NCBI RefSeq assembly: GCF_011516655.1
Contig: NZ_WOSV01000006.1
Coordinates: forward strand, 1-64,000
DNA from: Acetobacter thailandicus
Lineage (GTDB): Bacteria > Pseudomonadota > Alphaproteobacteria > Acetobacterales > Acetobacteraceae
Reading direction: 5' to 3'
DNA: 64,000 bases
The notes beneath the pieces are model-generated. The model was not told the DNA's origin. It was given only the letters and a program-made list of their open reading frames with translations, and searched no databases. This document shows positions 50,759-59,987 of the stretch, in pieces. A program made the translations under genes and the position numbers. Numbering within the stretch: position 1 is the first letter of the stretch; each line of letters begins with the position of its first letter.

Positions 50759-51685
50759 ATGACAGCACTGCGTTCTTTATCCGGCTCTTTTGCTTTTCTT
50801 TCACTGTCGCTGATAGTGCCTCTTACTCCGGTGCGGGCGCTGGCTGCGCCTGCCAGGGCTCATCCGCCGGTGGTGGCAGCCAAAAAAGCGCCCGGACCAT
50901 CAACATTCAGTGCTGACAGCGCTGAGAAAATGACCGACCTCGGTGCGCTGTATCAAACAGGGCGAGGCGTGCCACTTGATTATAACCGGGCATTTGAGTG
51001 GTATGAAAAAGCGGCTGCTGCAGGCGGGGCAACCGCTATGCTTGACCTGGGTGCGCTTTATGAGCAGGGGCATGGTATGCCGCAGGATTATGAAAAAGCG
51101 CATGAATGGTATGAAAAAGCAGCTGATGCAGGCAATGCGGTCGCGATGTCACGCCTGGCAACGCTGTATGAAAATGGAAGGGGTGTCTCTGTTAACCGCA
51201 AAAAAGCAGCAAAATGGCAGAAACGCTCTGAGCAGGCAGTGAAAACTCAGGGGCTTGTTGATATTGCTACAGCTTACTGCAACGGTCAGGGCGGTACGCA
51301 TGATTATAAAAAAGGCCTGCACCTGTATGAAATGGCCGCCGAAAACGGCAATATCCGCGCCATGTTCAGCACAGCCGAGATGTATGAGCTGGGGCTGGGC
51401 ACACCAGTCAATAAAGAGAAAGCGCTGACCTGGTATAAAAAGGCCGCTGAGGCAGGCAGCCCGGATGGTATGTTTAACGCTGGCCGCCTGTATAATGATG
51501 CCTCAGGTGACGACCAGGACTATACCAGAGCGTTAGGGCTGTACGAGCAGGCAGCGCGGGCAGGTAACTCTGATGCGATGTGCCGCATAGGCCAGTTATA
51601 TGCTTACGGGCAGGGTGTGCCTGAAAATAAAGGTCAGGCGCAGGAGTGGTATAAAAAAGCAGGTGATACCTGCCATCCTTCATAA
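50759..51685 (+). CDS. Exported Sel1-repeat protein (second of a pair)
   Basis: 308 aa from ATG 50759, which gives a clean signal peptide (MTALRSLSGSFAFLSLSLIV and cleavage at A-L-A-A); upstream starts at 50741 or 50654 are possible. About six to seven Sel1-like repeats follow (GALYQTGRGVPLDYNRAFEW, YEKAAAAGGATAMLDLGALY and so on). The C-terminus GDTCHPS parallels the first paralogue. Tandem duplication is likely: the last repeat reads GNSDAMCRIGQLYAYGQGVP against GNSDAMCRIAALYEHGYGVA in the first. Periplasmic; function unknown. Confidence 0.86.
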   Translation: MTALRSLSGSFAFLSLSLIVPLTPVRALAAPARAHPPVVAAKKAPGPSTFSADSAEKMTDLGALYQTGRGVPLDYNRAFEWYEKAAAAGGATAMLDLGALYEQGHGMPQDYEKAHEWYEKAADAGNAVAMSRLATLYENGRGVSVNRKKAAKWQKRSEQAVKTQGLVDIATAYCNGQGGTHDYKKGLHLYEMAAENGNIRAMFSTAEMYELGLGTPVNKEKALTWYKKAAEAGSPDGMFNAGRLYNDASGDDQDYTRALGLYEQAARAGNSDAMCRIGQLYAYGQGVPENKGQAQEWYKKAGDTCHPS

Positions 51686-51702
51686 CAGCCGGGTAATGGC
51701 TG

Positions 51703-51879
51703 TTATTTTACATCAGCTTTAAGTGCAGGCATGGCTGCGTCATACTGAAACAGGCATGACGTGGCCTGTGACAGGCTGAGTATGGCTGAGCGGGCGTCCT
51801 GCACGGGTATGACCAGGCTGCTCAGTGCAAAAACAACACCAGCAGTAATAACGCCAGAAAATAGTGTTTTATTCAGCAT
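51703..51879 (-). CDS. Small exported 58-aa protein
   Basis: ATG 51879 is preceded by a strong AAGGAG 9 bases upstream. The 58-residue product has a signal-like start (MLNKTLFSGVITAGVVFALS) followed by SLVIPVQDARSAILSLSQAT, one Cys (SCLFQYDA) and a basic end. The good SD and signal peptide make it a likely gene despite its size. It converges on the second Sel1 gene, with its stop 17 bases beyond that gene's end. No family recognised. Confidence 0.6.
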   Translation of the reverse strand: MLNKTLFSGVITAGVVFALSSLVIPVQDARSAILSLSQATSCLFQYDAAMPALKADVK

Positions 51880-52143
51880 GGAACCATTCTCCTTGCTACA
51901 ATGGTGCGAAATCTGCGAAATATATTACACTCTAAATAGTGTGGATTATAATTTTTACAACACGAAAAAAATACATTTTGCATATTTTTATATGAATATG
52001 TGTTTATTTCATTTTGAATAACGATATTAAATAGTTATTTGTTGCACTGTTTATGCAGGGGCAGAGCGGGTTTTCCGGGTATTAAATCAGCTGGTTATAG
52101 TATATTACTAATTTTTAATCTTACGCCATCTAAACGAGAAAAT

Positions 52144-53331
52144 ATGAAATACCTGTTCTGTGGCTTCCTTACTCTGTTATGCGCCAGTGCGATGCAGATG
52201 ATGTTTTTAATCTATTATATACAGTTCGGGGATTTTTTATCTCATTCTGCCTGGCTTGTTGCGTTACCGGTTCTTTATTCAGTCAGCTTTGGTTTTTCTT
52301 CTTATGTTTCAGGCGTATTAAGTGATAAATATGGCGCAGCCCGTGTTCTGGTTGCAGGTTCATTTTTGTCTGCCACAGCACTGTTTGCGCTGCCTTCCTG
52401 TACAGATTCCTTGTGGTTTCTTCTCGTCGCGGGGGTGTGGCTTGCAGCCGCACAGGCGAGTGCCACTTACGTTCCTCTTTTTGTTCTGACGGGTCAGTCT
52501 GTGCCGCGGCAGAGAGCAGGTCTGAGTTATGCTCTGATGGTGAGCGCTATGGGGGGCGGGTATATTGCTTTTGTTCAGCTATGGGAGAAGCTTGAGAAAA
52601 CACTCTCCTGGCAGAGTGCAGCGTATTTTTGTGGTCTGCTGTTTTGTATCCTGGGTTGTTTTCTCTGTTATATGTTGCGGGCGCAGCTGGCCAGAGTAGC
52701 TGATACAGCAATGCGCTCCAGGCCATTAAAGCAGGCTTTTTTTAATACTCAGATTGTAACTTTTATCAGAACGCGTGCCTTTCTGGTACTGGCGTCAGCT
52801 ATGCTGTGTACTGGTTTGATTTTATCATTCCATGATTCTTTATTAATACATTTTATACGAGAGATGATGAATGAGAATAATCCTTGTTTATTTGTTATCT
52901 GTCTTGGTGTTGTAGAAATGGTCTCTGTTTGTCTTTTCGGTGTTCTGAGTAAATATATATCACCATTTTTTTTGCTTGGTGTGTTTTTTATCTTAAAATT
53001 AATAACGATGACTTCAGGATTTTATGTGCCTGCAGAATTAAATTTTACAATCATGATAATTTTTTATGCTGCATTTCTGAGCTGCATTGTTTTGAGTGCC
53101 TGTATTTGTTTCCGTTTTCCTGCTGATTTTTCATGTATGGGTGCGGTTTTTGGTCTGCTCTTTTGTATTCATGAGCTTGGCAGAAGTGCTATGCCGGTTT
53201 TCAATTATATTTTTGATTTTCAGAACAGTATTGGGCTCCTGGTCTATATGGTAGTGGTCTGTTCTGCACCATTACTGATCGCATTACTCTGTTTTATAAC
53301 CCGGCTCCCGCGTGAAACGAAGCCGGGCTGA
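52144..53331 (+). CDS. MFS transporter
   Basis: 395 aa from ATG 52144. It has about 12 hydrophobic segments in two groups. Loop 2-3 carries an MFS-like SGVLSDKYGAARVLVAGS motif (D-x-x-G-x-R/K type), and a weaker counterpart KYISPFFLLG follows in the second half. The first half resembles drug or sugar efflux carriers (VPLFVLTGQSVPRQRAGLSY). It is slightly AT-rich. Substrate is unknown. It converges on the large TonB receptor gene; the two stop codons are 13 bases apart. Confidence 0.85.
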   Translation: MKYLFCGFLTLLCASAMQMMFLIYYIQFGDFLSHSAWLVALPVLYSVSFGFSSYVSGVLSDKYGAARVLVAGSFLSATALFALPSCTDSLWFLLVAGVWLAAAQASATYVPLFVLTGQSVPRQRAGLSYALMVSAMGGGYIAFVQLWEKLEKTLSWQSAAYFCGLLFCILGCFLCYMLRAQLARVADTAMRSRPLKQAFFNTQIVTFIRTRAFLVLASAMLCTGLILSFHDSLLIHFIREMMNENNPCLFVICLGVVEMVSVCLFGVLSKYISPFFLLGVFFILKLITMTSGFYVPAELNFTIMIIFYAAFLSCIVLSACICFRFPADFSCMGAVFGLLFCIHELGRSAMPVFNYIFDFQNSIGLLVYMVVVCSAPLLIALLCFITRLPRETKPG

Positions 53332-53344
53332 TCAGATGTACGTT

Positions 53345-55711
53345 TTAATAATTCACACTTAAACGCACACCCCATGTGGCGGGCATACCGGCAAGGGCAA
53401 TATTAGCACCCTGAACAAAATAATTCCTTTCTACGTCATATTTTTTGTCAAAAATATTTTTACCAAAGGCTGCTATTGTCCATTTGCCATCTTTGGGGCC
53501 GAACGACATATCAGCCCCCCATAAGGTATAGCCTGCCACGTTATAGAGCGAGCCAAACAGAGAGTGGTAAGTGCTGCGCAGGCTGTAATCTATGCCGGTT
53601 GTCAGGTTATAACGCCCAAGATCCCAGGTGTAGCTGACTGACCCGTTTACCGTAAATTTTGGAAAAGGTAATTCTTCTCCCTTACGGTTTCGGTAATCAC
53701 CGACATAAAGGCCATTCACAATATGTGCGCTGTAAAGAGATGAGAATTTGTCAAATGCCCCGACTGCAAAACCCGCTGACTGTGAAAGGGTAAGCCCGCG
53801 CAGAGGGTGCCATTCTGCTTCAATCTCTCCGCCATACATATGCGAGCGTGGCGCATTAACAATTGAGCCGACCAGGCCGGTTTTAGGGTTGAGTGAGGCA
53901 GACTGAATTTGCTGGTTACTATATTCATAATAAAAACCGGCAACATTAAAGCGCAGATGCTGCGAGGGGAGGGAGAACTTATTGCCGACCTCATACGCCA
54001 GGAGCGATTCAGGCTTAAAGGGTGCTGAGGCTACCCCGACAGAGCCGGAGTTATAGGTGGTAAAACCACCCGATTTTATACCCCGTGTAAACGACGCATA
54101 GAGCATGTCATTTTTTATGGGGTTATACTGTATTTCAAACTTGCCTGAGGGCAGGGTGTAGTCGGTTCCTTCATGGCGTACGACGTTACCAGGGTTGGTA
54201 ATGACACCATTCATAATTTCGTATGAGCTCATGTTAGAGAGCGTGCGCTGTTCATGCTCAATACGCAGCCCGCCTGTAATGCGCAGTTTAGGCGTGATGT
54301 GATAAGTGGCCTGACCAAAACCGCTGATGGTGTTAACCATCTGGGTGTAGCGCAGGTCCTCATCAAAGCCATACAGGTCAGAAAAGCCCGACTGATAATG
54401 GTCGTTCATATACTGGTGGGCGTAGTAAATACCCCCTACCCAGGTGAGTCTCCGCTTGCCTGGCGAGGTAAAGCGCAGCTCATTAGCCAGCACACTTGCG
54501 CGGGTGTTAAAGGCGACATCGGCCAGAGCTGACGACCAGCCATCAAAATTCATATAAGTCTGGCGCTGCATGTTATCATAGCTGATCAGATCAGTGATGG
54601 TAACAAAAGGCAGTTTCTTTTCTGCACGAAAGCTCATGCCGCCCACATCAATATGCGAAAATGGTTTGGTGTTGGGTCTGATGCCAAGCTGCTTTGCAAA
54701 CTCTGATGATGTACCCCAGTTGGTTTCATACCGGTCAGAGCTGACCGGATAAATCGGCGCAGAAGGGTTGAGCGCGTTAAAGGCCGACATCGGGCTGTAA
54801 AGGTGCAGGCCGTTTGCGTCAGAGCGGTCGCGGCTGCCATGCAGGTTAAACTCAAACTTCAGCGTGTCAGTGGCCTGATAATCGAGCAGCAGGCGTGCTG
54901 CTCCACGGTTTACCCGGCCAAGTTTTATGCCGTCACTGTTATGCTGCCAGGCTCCGCCCTGTTCTGTCTCACCTGACAGACGATAGCGCAGTTTTTGAGA
55001 CAGCGGTCCAGAGATATAGCCGTCAATTTTTGTGCTGCCAAAACGGCCATACTGCACGTCACCACCAGCGTGGAAAGTCGATGTTGGTTTGTTCAGAATG
55101 TAGTTAATGGCACCGCCCGTTGTGTTACGGCCATAAAGTGTGCCCTGCGGGCCGCGCAGCACCTCAACGCGCTGAATGTCAAACATCATACCGTTGGTGG
55201 CAAAAGGTACGGGGTTTGCGACTTCATCAACATAGACGCCAACAGTGGGGGAGTTATTGCTGGCATAATCGTTAAAGCCCACCCCACGAATAGCAAAAGC
55301 ATATTGCCCGCTGCCAAACTGTGGTGTGACCTGAAGGGAGGGGGTAAGATACTGCAGGTCAAACACGTTATTGACGTTACGTGTGGTCAGTGTTTTGCCG
55401 CTGATGACGCTGAGGGATGTGCCAATATTCTGCGGGCTTTCAGCGCGTCGTTCAGAGGTTACCAGCACTTCTTCTGTGCCGCCTTCAACTGCGTTTCCTG
55501 TGGCTTTGGCAGGCTTTGCAGCCTGTGCGGGGCTGTGGCGGTTTTTGCTTTTGTTTTTGTCTGCTGTGTGCGCTGTTTTTGCGGGGGCGGTCTGCGTCTG
55601 TGCAAGGGCCTGCCCGCTTAAGGTAAACAGTAAAACGCCTGATGCGAGCAGTACATATCTGTGAGAAAAAGGCTGAAGCCTGAGGGAGAACAAAGCCTTC
55701 TGGGCGAACAT
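53345..55711 (-). CDS. TonB-dependent outer-membrane receptor of the catabolic locus
   Basis: 788 aa from ATG 55711 (AGGGA about 10 bases ahead; 55744 would add 11 residues). The signal peptide ends near SGQALAQTQ. A Lys/Ala-rich linker precedes the TonB-box region EEVLVTSERRAESPQ. The plug has SLSVISGKTLTTRNVNNVFD, AFAIRGVGFNDYASNNSPTV, VEVLRGPQGTLYGRNTTGGA, and the barrel ends TWGVRLSVNY. This is the OMR/FecA-like class seen in pesticin-receptor and uptake-type proteins for non-siderophore ligands as well. It is divergent from the monooxygenase/ABC/hydrolase operon with 462 bases between, so it is the likely outer-membrane gate of that system. Confidence 0.92.
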   Translation of the reverse strand: MFAQKALFSLRLQPFSHRYVLLASGVLLFTLSGQALAQTQTAPAKTAHTADKNKSKNRHSPAQAAKPAKATGNAVEGGTEEVLVTSERRAESPQNIGTSLSVISGKTLTTRNVNNVFDLQYLTPSLQVTPQFGSGQYAFAIRGVGFNDYASNNSPTVGVYVDEVANPVPFATNGMMFDIQRVEVLRGPQGTLYGRNTTGGAINYILNKPTSTFHAGGDVQYGRFGSTKIDGYISGPLSQKLRYRLSGETEQGGAWQHNSDGIKLGRVNRGAARLLLDYQATDTLKFEFNLHGSRDRSDANGLHLYSPMSAFNALNPSAPIYPVSSDRYETNWGTSSEFAKQLGIRPNTKPFSHIDVGGMSFRAEKKLPFVTITDLISYDNMQRQTYMNFDGWSSALADVAFNTRASVLANELRFTSPGKRRLTWVGGIYYAHQYMNDHYQSGFSDLYGFDEDLRYTQMVNTISGFGQATYHITPKLRITGGLRIEHEQRTLSNMSSYEIMNGVITNPGNVVRHEGTDYTLPSGKFEIQYNPIKNDMLYASFTRGIKSGGFTTYNSGSVGVASAPFKPESLLAYEVGNKFSLPSQHLRFNVAGFYYEYSNQQIQSASLNPKTGLVGSIVNAPRSHMYGGEIEAEWHPLRGLTLSQSAGFAVGAFDKFSSLYSAHIVNGLYVGDYRNRKGEELPFPKFTVNGSVSYTWDLGRYNLTTGIDYSLRSTYHSLFGSLYNVAGYTLWGADMSFGPKDGKWTIAAFGKNIFDKKYDVERNYFVQGANIALAGMPATWGVRLSVNY

Positions 55712-56173
55712 AATTATAAGGTCCCTGATGGAGGGTGAGTGCACAAACTGGTGAAAAAGGTTGCGGGTGTTAACATCGGGCTGGCATTGTGTGGCGCATG
55801 GTGGCGCGTATCCTTACATCATATCAGGCTTTGTGTTTGTGCTGGTTTCATTTTTGCAACAATATTGTCGTGAAATAAAAATACCACAAAAAAGTAGTGA
55901 TATTTTGATTAAAATTTATCAATAATTTCGAATTCGCATCATTTATAAAATGATAATTCTCAAAGAAACAACATAAAAACAATAAGATAATTTATTTTTT
56001 CAGAGGGTTTAATTACTATTATTTTTAGTAAAAATAAAACCCGCATCGTCTTGTGTTTTGAATTTTTAGCTTATATCGTGCACTCTCTGTTGTGGTCAGA
56101 AAGTGCATAAAGTGCCGTATATGGTGCCTGCTCTGTCTGCCATGTCGCCTGTATCACGAAAAGGTATCGTTAT
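55712..56173. other. Divergent AT-rich regulatory region of the TonB/ABC catabolic locus
   Basis: 462 bases without a gene. The stretch 55840-56040 is strongly AT-rich. It includes a short palindrome CGAATTCG near 55929-55936 and TGATAATTCTCA at 55951-55962, which partly resembles a Fur-type hexamer but is not a full Fur box. Promoters for both directions are expected; no regulator gene is adjacent. Confidence 0.5.
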
Positions 56174-57502
56174 ATGTCCCGTGCCATGAGCCTTGCTGCT
56201 TTTCTTCTGCCCACGGGGCATCATGCGGCCGCATGGCGTCACCCTGGTTCTGTGAAAGATGCAGGTGTAAACTTTCAGCATCATGTTGAGCTGGCGCAAA
56301 CTGCCGAGCGTGGCCTGTTTGACGCCGTGTTTATTGCTGATTTTACCAGCGGTATTGATGAGGATGGTATCGAAGGTTTTAAACGCATGACCTATGCGTC
56401 CTCTTTCGAGCCACTTACGCTTATTTCGGCTCTGTCTGCCGTTACAAAGCGCATCGGTGTTATCGGCACTGTCAGCACAACCTATTCTGTGCCTTATCAG
56501 CTGGCCCGGCAGTTCCTCTCCCTCGATCAGATCAATGGCGGTCGCTCAGGGTGGAACCTCGTTACAACAGCCAATGTGCGTGAGTCAGTGCATTATGGTG
56601 TGCCTGACCATGTGCGCCATGCTGACCGTTATCAGCGTGCACGCGAATTTGCTGACCTGGTCACAAAATTCTGGGATGGCTGGGACGATGGCGCTTTTAT
56701 CCGTGATGTTGAAAATGGCCTGTTTTTTGACCCCGCTTTGCGCCGCGGCGTAGAGCATGAGGGCACATTGTTCGGGGCATCAGGCCAGCTCGATATTCCG
56801 CGCTCACCCCAGGGGCGGCCGGTGCTGGTGCAGGCTGGTTCTTCCGAGCCAGGGCGGCAGCTTGCCGCTGAAACGGCTGAGATGGTGTTTACTGCCCAGC
56901 AGGAAATTGAGGTGGCCCGTGCTTTTCGCACCGACCTGCATAATCGCATGCGTGCTATTGGCCGGCCGGTGAATGCCCTTAAAGTTATGCCCGGCGTTTA
57001 CCCTCTGGTCGGGCGCACGCAGTCTGAGGCTGAAGACCTGAAAGACCAGCTTGATAACCTGACCCATCCTGAGGTGGGTTTGCTGCTGCTTTCACGTATG
57101 ACCGGTACCGACCTGCGCGGCCTGCCGCTTGATGGCCCGCTGCCCGAACCCCCGGCAGTGATTAACGGAAATCAGAGCCGTCAGACACTGCTTTTACAAA
57201 TGGCCCGCCGGCGTAACATGACTATTCGCGAGCTTTATCTCGAAGTCAGCGGTGCGCGTGGCCACTGGACGATATGGGGAGATGCCAGTCAGATTGCAGA
57301 CCAGCTTGAGGAGTGGTTTACCACTGGTGCAGCTGATGGCTTTAACGTAATGCCCCCCGTGCTGCCAAAAAGCCTGAATGACTTTGTTGACCTCGTGGTG
57401 CCTGAGCTGCAGCGGCGCGGGCTGTTTCGTAAAGAATATACCGGCAGCACTCTGCGCGAGCATCTGGGGCTTGCCCGTCCCAAACCCGGTGAAATGACCT
57501 GA
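56174..57502 (+). CDS. LLM-class FMN-dependent monooxygenase (NtaA/SnaA/DszA-type)
   Basis: 442 aa, usual for the nitrilotriacetate/DszA/SnaA branch of bacterial luciferase-like monooxygenases. Signature parts: LPTGHHAAAWRHPGS near the start, FDAVFIADFTSG, FEPLTLISALSAVTKRIGVI, GTVSTTYSVPYQLARQFLSL, DQINGGRSGWNLVTTANVRE (flavin site), and RPVLVQAGSSEPGRQLAAET. It needs reduced FMN from a separate reductase and cleaves C-N or C-S bonds or hydroxylates. First gene of the operon; its stop overlaps the next start (TGATG). The substrate is probably the compound imported by the linked ABC system. Not diagnosed further. Confidence 0.92.
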   Translation: MSRAMSLAAFLLPTGHHAAAWRHPGSVKDAGVNFQHHVELAQTAERGLFDAVFIADFTSGIDEDGIEGFKRMTYASSFEPLTLISALSAVTKRIGVIGTVSTTYSVPYQLARQFLSLDQINGGRSGWNLVTTANVRESVHYGVPDHVRHADRYQRAREFADLVTKFWDGWDDGAFIRDVENGLFFDPALRRGVEHEGTLFGASGQLDIPRSPQGRPVLVQAGSSEPGRQLAAETAEMVFTAQQEIEVARAFRTDLHNRMRAIGRPVNALKVMPGVYPLVGRTQSEAEDLKDQLDNLTHPEVGLLLLSRMTGTDLRGLPLDGPLPEPPAVINGNQSRQTLLLQMARRRNMTIRELYLEVSGARGHWTIWGDASQIADQLEEWFTTGAADGFNVMPPVLPKSLNDFVDLVVPELQRRGLFRKEYTGSTLREHLGLARPKPGEMT

Positions 57503-59016
57503 TGTTTTATAAAAAATCTTTTTATAAAAAAAGAAGTTTTCAGGCCGGTGTGGTGCTGAGCCTGGCGGCTGTTCTGCCTGTTTCTGCGGCACTGGCCAGC
57601 GCGCAGAACAACAGCATTGCCGTGGGGGTTAATGTCTCCCCGCCGACACTCGACCCGACAGCAAACCCTGCTGAGGGGATACGCATTGTCACTTATGCCA
57701 ATATTTTTGAAGGGCTGACCGGGGTTGATGAGCACGGCACGGTGCAGCCGCTGCTGGCAAAATCATGGTCTGTCTCCCCCGATGGGCTGCTTTATCATTT
57801 TACCCTGCAGCCGGGTGTGCGTTTTCACGATGGTTCAGCTCTGACCTGCGCAACGGTTAAATATACGTTTGAGCGCGCTAAGGCTCCGGAAAGTCTTAAT
57901 CCACAAAAACATATTTTTGAAAATATCAAGACTATCAGCTGCCCGTCAGATGATGTTGTTGATATAAGCCTTGACGCCCCTCATGGCAGCTTCCTCTCTG
58001 AGCTGAGCTGGGGCGATGCGGTCATTGTCTCTCCTGCCAGTGCTGCGGGTAACGGGCAGCACCCTGTTGGCACCGGGCCTTTTGTTTTTAAAAGCTGGAA
58101 ACGTGGTGACAGCGTAACCCTCACGCGTAATGACGATTACCGGGGCGAGAAGGCGCATCTCAGTCAGGTGGTGTTTCGTTTCTATTCTGACCCGATGGCA
58201 GCGGCTAATGCTCTGCTCGATGGCCAGCTTGACGCTTATCCCAGCTTTCCCGCCCCTGAGATGCTCATACGTTTTGCTCATAACCCTGACTTTGTTATGC
58301 GCTCGGGGCTGGCACCGTTTAAGGGTATTCTTGCCCTTAATAACCGCCAGAAGCTTCTGGCGCAGCCACTGGTCAGGCAGGCTCTGGCCTATGCGATCGA
58401 CCGCAGGGGCATTGCTGAGGTGTCAGATGTGCCAGGTGCGCGGGTTATCGGCTCACATATGAGCCCCGAAAACCCCGATTTCACTGATTTATCGGGTGTT
58501 TATCCTTATAATCCTGAAAAGGCGAAAGAGCTTTTGAAGCAGGCCGGGGTTGAGCCGGGCACACGCCTCAGGCTTGCTCTTCCTCCCATCGACTACGCCC
58601 GCAACACGGGTGAGGTCATTGCGGCCTATCTTGAGCAGGTGGGGCTGAATGTCACCATACAGCAGCTTGAGTGGCCTGCATGGCTTGCACAGGTCTTTGG
58701 CCATCATGATTTTGATATGACCATCATTGCACATACCGAGCCTGATGATTTAAATATCTATGCCCGTAAGAACTATTATTTTGGCTATAATAATGCCGAA
58801 TTTCAGGCTCTGTATGCGGCTTATGAAAAAGCAGCGGACCCTGCTGAGCGTCATGCGCTCTCGGTTAAAATGCAGGAAAAACTGGCTCATGACGTGCCCA
58901 ATATCTATTTGTTCTTTACCCCCAGAACAAACATAACACGCGCTCAGATAAAGGGGATGTGGAACAACCAGCCTCTGCCTGCCTGCCCGTTATCTGCTGC
59001 CTCCTGGGGGCCATAA
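57502..59016 (+). CDS. Peptide/opine-type ABC transporter substrate-binding protein (SBP_bac_5)
   Basis: 504 aa with a signal peptide (MFYKKSFYKKRSFQAGVVLS, then A-L-A-S-A). The family 5 pattern includes SPPTLDPTANPAEGIRIVTY, NIFEGLTGVDEHGTVQPLLA, LQPGVRFHDGSALTCATVKY, HPVGTGPFVFKSWKRGDSVT and VRQALAYAIDRRGIAEV. It binds peptides, nickel chelates, glutathione, opines or similar amides. It is translationally coupled to the LLM gene before it and the permease gene after it (TAATG overlap), so it serves the same importer. Confidence 0.93.
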   Translation: MFYKKSFYKKRSFQAGVVLSLAAVLPVSAALASAQNNSIAVGVNVSPPTLDPTANPAEGIRIVTYANIFEGLTGVDEHGTVQPLLAKSWSVSPDGLLYHFTLQPGVRFHDGSALTCATVKYTFERAKAPESLNPQKHIFENIKTISCPSDDVVDISLDAPHGSFLSELSWGDAVIVSPASAAGNGQHPVGTGPFVFKSWKRGDSVTLTRNDDYRGEKAHLSQVVFRFYSDPMAAANALLDGQLDAYPSFPAPEMLIRFAHNPDFVMRSGLAPFKGILALNNRQKLLAQPLVRQALAYAIDRRGIAEVSDVPGARVIGSHMSPENPDFTDLSGVYPYNPEKAKELLKQAGVEPGTRLRLALPPIDYARNTGEVIAAYLEQVGLNVTIQQLEWPAWLAQVFGHHDFDMTIIAHTEPDDLNIYARKNYYFGYNNAEFQALYAAYEKAADPAERHALSVKMQEKLAHDVPNIYLFFTPRTNITRAQIKGMWNNQPLPACPLSAASWGP

Positions 59017-59987
59017 TGTTATCTTCTGTTAAAGGCTTTTTGCGTTTTGCCGGCGGGCGGCTGGTGCTGCTTGTGCTTGCAAGTGCGCTTATTTTTTCGT
59101 GCATGGCTTTACTGCCAGGTGACCCGGCAGAGGTTATTCTGGGGGTTGATGCCCAGCCCGAAACCCTGGCCGCCCTGCATCATAAAATGGGGCTCGATCA
59201 GCCTTTTGCGGTGCAGTATGTGCAGTGGCTGGGGCGCTTATTTCAGGGTAATTTTGGCGAAAGTTACAGCTATAACGTGCCGGTGTGGCAGCTTTTGTCA
59301 GAGCGACTGCAGCTTTCTGCTCCTCTGGCCGGGCTGGCTCTGGTGCTTGCAGTTGCGCTGGGGGTGCCACTGGGCGGGCTTGCGGCCATTAAGCGGGGCA
59401 GCTCGGCTGATATTGTGCTTATGGGGGGCATACAGCTGACCAAAGCCGTGCCTGACTTCTGGCTTGGCATGGTGCTGACAGGTTTTTTTGCTCTTACACT
59501 GCACTGGCTGCCAGCGGGCGGGTTTGCCGGGTGGGAGAGCGGCCCCTGGCCTGCGTTTAAATCTCTGCTGCTGCCGGCTGTGGCTCTGGCCCTGCCGCAG
59601 GCTGCGGTGCTGGCCCGTTATACACGCTCTGCTGTTATCGCAGTGCTGGAGGAGCCTTTTGTGCTGACAGCCCGCGCACATGGCCTGTCAGAACCAGCCG
59701 TGCTGCTGCGCCATGTGCTGCCGCGCAGCCTGCCGCCTGTGCTGGCGGTTTTGTCTTTGCAAATTCCGCTGCTGTTATCAGGCACGATTATTGTCGAGAA
59801 TGTTTTTAACCTTAAAGGCACCGGGGCTTTACTGCTCGACGCCGTTAACCAGCGCGATGTGCCCGTGGTGCAGATCTGTGTTTTATTAATTGTTGCTCTG
59901 GTGATTTTTGAAAAAGGCCTGTCTGAGCGGGTTGAAAACCGGCTTAACCCCCGGGCACATTCTGACAAAGAGGGGCAGGGCGTATGA
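59016..59987 (+). CDS. ABC transporter permease, DppB type
   Basis: 323 aa from ATG 59016, which overlaps the binding-protein stop (TAATG); a frame start 58959 is inside that gene. It has about six hydrophobic segments. The DppB-type start FLRFAGGRLVLLVLASALIF leads to DPAEVILGVDAQPETLAALH and the MGLDQPFAVQYVQWLGRLFQ region. The EAA loop reads LTARAHGLSEPAVLLRHVLP. It pairs with the DppC-type permease whose start overlaps its stop (ATGA). Confidence 0.93.
   Translation: MLSSVKGFLRFAGGRLVLLVLASALIFSCMALLPGDPAEVILGVDAQPETLAALHHKMGLDQPFAVQYVQWLGRLFQGNFGESYSYNVPVWQLLSERLQLSAPLAGLALVLAVALGVPLGGLAAIKRGSSADIVLMGGIQLTKAVPDFWLGMVLTGFFALTLHWLPAGGFAGWESGPWPAFKSLLLPAVALALPQAAVLARYTRSAVIAVLEEPFVLTARAHGLSEPAVLLRHVLPRSLPPVLAVLSLQIPLLLSGTIIVENVFNLKGTGALLLDAVNQRDVPVVQICVLLIVALVIFEKGLSERVENRLNPRAHSDKEGQGV

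Noticed and set aside
51761-52021. 86-codon plus-strand frame between the Sel1 genes and the MFS gene
   Set aside because: No signal, no SD, and its first half is antisense to the 58-aa exported peptide gene, which has a far better start.
55951-55962. Possible Fur box in the divergent region of the TonB/ABC locus
   Set aside because: Only one hexamer-like unit fits; the rest does not match the 19-bp consensus, so it is mentioned but not called.
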